64,000 nucleotides of DNA, from positions 1,116,001 through 1,180,000 of the forward strand of contig NZ_CP141615.1 of the NCBI RefSeq assembly GCF_035593305.1, in the 5' to 3' direction. The position numbers and the translations under genes were made by a program. The stretch is from Limnochorda sp. L945t. GTDB taxonomy: Bacteria > Bacillota > Limnochordia > Limnochordales > Geochordaceae. The notes beneath the pieces were generated by a model. It worked only from the letters and a program-made list of their open reading frames with translations. It was not told the DNA's origin and searched no databases. Each line of letters opens with the position of its first letter. The first letter of the stretch is position 1. Shown in pieces: positions 62,156 through 64,000 of the stretch.

Positions 62156-63115
62156 GTGGCACGCGCGAACGGTCGACCCGGCTCCGCCGGCTGGACGCCG
62201 CCGGTCGCCGACCAGGCGGCGGGCCTGCGGGCGCTCTTGGCCGGCGTGTCCGGGCCCGGGCCGTCGCCGCCGGCGGCGGAGGAGGCCGCCGGAACGGCGC
62301 CGGCGGGGCTTGCCCGGGTGATGGCCATCACCAGCGGCAAGGGCGGGGTCGGCAAGACGAGCCTGGCCGTCAATCTGGCCCTGGCCCTGCAGCAGATGGG
62401 GACGAAAGTGGCCCTGGTGGACGCCGACATGGGCATGGCCAACGTGGACATCTTGATGGGGCTGGTGCCCGAGCGGCACCTCGGCGACCTCGTGGAGGGG
62501 CGATGCACGCTGGACGAGGCGATTTGTGCCGGGCCCGAGGGGGTCGTCGTGCTGCCGGGGGCCTCGGGGCTGTGGGAGCTCGCTTCGATCCGGGGCGAGC
62601 CGCTCCAGCGCCTGCTGCAGGAGATCCGCCGGCTCGACCGGCTGGTGGACCTGGTGCTGGTCGATACCGGCGCCGGCATCGGCGAGCAGGTGCTCACCAT
62701 GCTCCGGGCGACCCCGGAGGCCGTGCTCGTCGTGACTCCGGAGCCCACCTCGCTCACCGACGCGTACGGGCTGGTCAAGGTGCTGGCCCGCTCCGGGAGC
62801 CTGCCCCGGTTGCATTGCGTGGTCAACATGCACAAGAGCGCCCACGAGGCCACCGCCGCGGCGAATCGCCTGCGGACCGTCGCCCGGCGGTTCCTGGGGA
62901 TCGAGATCACCCCCCTCGGGAGCGTGCCGTTCGACCCGGTGGTGAGCCGGGCCGTGCTCGACCAGGTACCCCTTCTCTTGCGCTTTCCGCACAGCGCGGC
63001 CGCCGGCGCCGTCCGGGAAATTGCCGGCCGCCTGGCCCAGGCTCCGGCTTCGCAGCGAAGCCGGTCCGGAGGACTGAGCGGCACCCTGCGGCGAATGCTG
63101 CGAGGGTGGGCGTGA
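62156..63115 (+). CDS. flhG: MinD-like ATPase FlhG (YlxH)
   Basis: The 319-aa ATPase controls flagellar number or pattern with FlhF. The N-terminal helix DQAAGLRALL (residues 19-28) matches the DQAxxLR motif that activates FlhF GTPase. The deviant Walker A is SGKGGVGKTSLAVNLA (60-75), with DADMGMANVDILMG and VDTGAG; a short amphipathic, basic C terminus could serve in membrane binding. GTG start. Confidence 0.95.
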   Translation: MARANGRPGSAGWTPPVADQAAGLRALLAGVSGPGPSPPAAEEAAGTAPAGLARVMAITSGKGGVGKTSLAVNLALALQQMGTKVALVDADMGMANVDILMGLVPERHLGDLVEGRCTLDEAICAGPEGVVVLPGASGLWELASIRGEPLQRLLQEIRRLDRLVDLVLVDTGAGIGEQVLTMLRATPEAVLVVTPEPTSLTDAYGLVKVLARSGSLPRLHCVVNMHKSAHEATAAANRLRTVARRFLGIEITPLGSVPFDPVVSRAVLDQVPLLLRFPHSAAAGAVREIAGRLAQAPASQRSRSGGLSGTLRRMLRGWA

Positions 63116-63162
63116 CGGCCGAGGAACCAGCCGACTAGCGGAACGGGGGGTCGGAAACGGGA

Positions 63163-63840
63163 GTGGCGGCGCAGGAACCACCGGTAGCACTCAACGATCT
63201 GGTGGAGGTCGAAGTGCGGGAGGGCCCCATGGCAGGGCGGTACCGGACCCGCGTGGAGGGGGTAGCCCCTGGCCGCCTGACGCTGGCGGTGCCGATGTAC
63301 CGCGGGGCCAAAGTTTCCATTCCCGTCGGCTCGGCGGTGAGCGTGCTGGTGCTGAAGGCGGACCCCGTCCGGGGAGCGCGTTACCAGGGCGAGACCCGGG
63401 TGATCGAGCGGCTGGAGGAGCGACAGGTCCCCCTGGTGGTGTTGGAGATGCCCCGGTGGCAGCGCATCCAGCTCCGGAGCTTCCTGCGGGTCCCGGTGCG
63501 GGTGCCGGTGCGCTGGCGCAGGCCTGTCCCGCCCGGCAGTCCCGGCGGCGCCTGGGGAGAAGCGGAGAGCCGGGACCTGGGGGGTGGCGGCGTCCTGCTG
63601 TGGTTTCGCGACGGCCCGTGGATGGACCCCGGGACGGCGCTCGAGCTCGCCCTGGAGCTCCCCACGGGCATCGTCGAGGCTGCGGGTGAGGTGGTGCGGG
63701 TGGTGGAGCCGCAGCAGGCCGAGCAAGAAGGCCGCGAGGTGGCCGTCAAGTTCACGGGCATCCTGGAGCGGGACCGGGATCGCATCATTGCCTACTTGCT
63801 GCGCCGGCAGGCGGAGATGCGGCGCATGGGGCTCATCTGA
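63163..63840 (+). CDS. PilZ-domain protein of the YcgR/YpfA type
   Basis: The 225-aa protein has an N-terminal YcgR-like domain (LNDLVEVEVREGPMAGRYRTRVEGVAPGRLTLAVPMYRGAKVSIPVGSAVSVLVL) and a C-terminal PilZ domain with the c-di-GMP-binding RSFLR (RxxxR) motif. The second motif, normally D/N-x-S-x-x-G, reads DLGGGG, with Gly in place of Ser. Such proteins slow or regulate motility when c-di-GMP is high. GTG start. It lies between flhG and fliA. Confidence 0.9.
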   Translation: MAAQEPPVALNDLVEVEVREGPMAGRYRTRVEGVAPGRLTLAVPMYRGAKVSIPVGSAVSVLVLKADPVRGARYQGETRVIERLEERQVPLVVLEMPRWQRIQLRSFLRVPVRVPVRWRRPVPPGSPGGAWGEAESRDLGGGGVLLWFRDGPWMDPGTALELALELPTGIVEAAGEVVRVVEPQQAEQEGREVAVKFTGILERDRDRIIAYLLRRQAEMRRMGLI

Positions 63841-63847
63841 GGAAGGC

Positions 63848-64000
63848 GTGGGAACGCGGGTGGCAACCGAACCGGAGGTCGCGTCTTTGCCCGTCTCCTC
63901 CCGGCTGGCCGCCGTGTGGAAGGAGTTCAAGGAGCACCGCTCCCCGCACTTGCGGGAGCAGCTCATCCTGGAGTACGCCCCGCTGGTCAAGCACGTGGCG
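63848..64000 (+). CDS. fliA: RNA polymerase sigma-28 factor FliA/SigD, 5' part
   Basis: The window ends after about 51 codons. The visible part (AVWKEFKEHRSPHLREQLILEYAPLVKHVA) matches sigma region 1.2/2.1 of FliA/SigD, in which LI-x-x-Y-x-PLVKxVA is diagnostic. Its place after flhF-flhG-PilZ fits sigD at the end of the Bacillus-type fla operon. The start is GTG 63848 or GTG 63860; neither has an ideally spaced GGAAGG site. Confidence 0.85.
   Translation, partial: MGTRVATEPEVASLPVSSRLAAVWKEFKEHRSPHLREQLILEYAPLVKHVA

Overview
The window comes from a high-GC (roughly 70%) bacterium whose gene order is that of the Bacillota (Firmicutes). Sporulation-associated genes (ylbJ, spoVS), the FapR/PlsX fatty-acid operon, the prkC-rsgA-rpe block, the rpsP-khpA-rimM-trmD-rplS block and a Bacillus/Clostridium-style fla/che operon all support this. 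Together with the very high GC, it suggests a deep-branching high-GC lineage such as Limnochordia, Symbiobacteriia or Thermaerobacter-like organisms. The exact taxon cannot be fixed from the sequence alone. No tRNA, rRNA, CRISPR array, transposase or prophage gene was seen. Nearly all genes are on the + strand, and many overlap by 4 nt (ATGA/GTGA) or 11-16 nt, so translational coupling is the rule.

Layout. Positions 1-2963 hold the 3' end of a PASTA Ser/Thr kinase, then rsgA and rpe. A 474-bp gap and an unrecognised 173-aa protein follow. rpmB (- strand) diverges from an Asp23-family gene, fakA and degV (4.2-7.6 kb). Next come rsmD-coaD, a coiled-coil protein, ylbJ (- strand), and a yceD/DUF177-rpmF pair with a near-consensus promoter. 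The fatty-acid operon fapR-plsX-fabH-fabD-fabG-acpP-fabF-rnc fills 11.5-18.2 kb. It is followed by spoVS (with a sigma-H-like promoter), smc and ftsY, then a second near-consensus promoter driving ylxM-ffh-rpsP-khpA-rimM-trmD-rplS-lepB-rnhB-yraN.

From 29.1 to 40.5 kb there is a nudF-like Nudix gene (- strand) and comM, then an unexpected pair made of an LpxA-fold protein lacking the catalytic histidines and a DegT-type sugar aminotransferase. After these come a small zinc ribbon, dprA, topA, trmFO, hslV and hslU. Two strong hairpins and a locally AT-rich, palindrome-bearing regulatory region (40.6-40.9 kb) separate this from the flagellar operon.

The rest (40.9-64 kb) is one flagellar cluster: flgB-flgC-fliE-fliF-fliG-fliH-fliI-fliJ-motE-fliK-flgD-(TIGR02530)-flgE-flbD-motA-motB-fliL-fliN-fliO-fliP-fliQ-fliR-flhB-flhA-flhF-flhG-PilZ-fliA (cut by the window end). 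It encodes the rod, hook, MS and C rings, stator, export apparatus and the polar-placement pair FlhF/FlhG. fliM is missing from its usual place, and xerC and codY are missing from theirs. The most useful anomalies are RNase III with Gly in place of a metal-binding Asp, the catalytically degenerate LpxA-like protein beside an aminotransferase, a palindrome over the fapR start codon, a sigma-H-type promoter before spoVS, a possible ATC start for comM, and a sigma-28-type -10 before flgB that could close a loop with the fliA at the far end.
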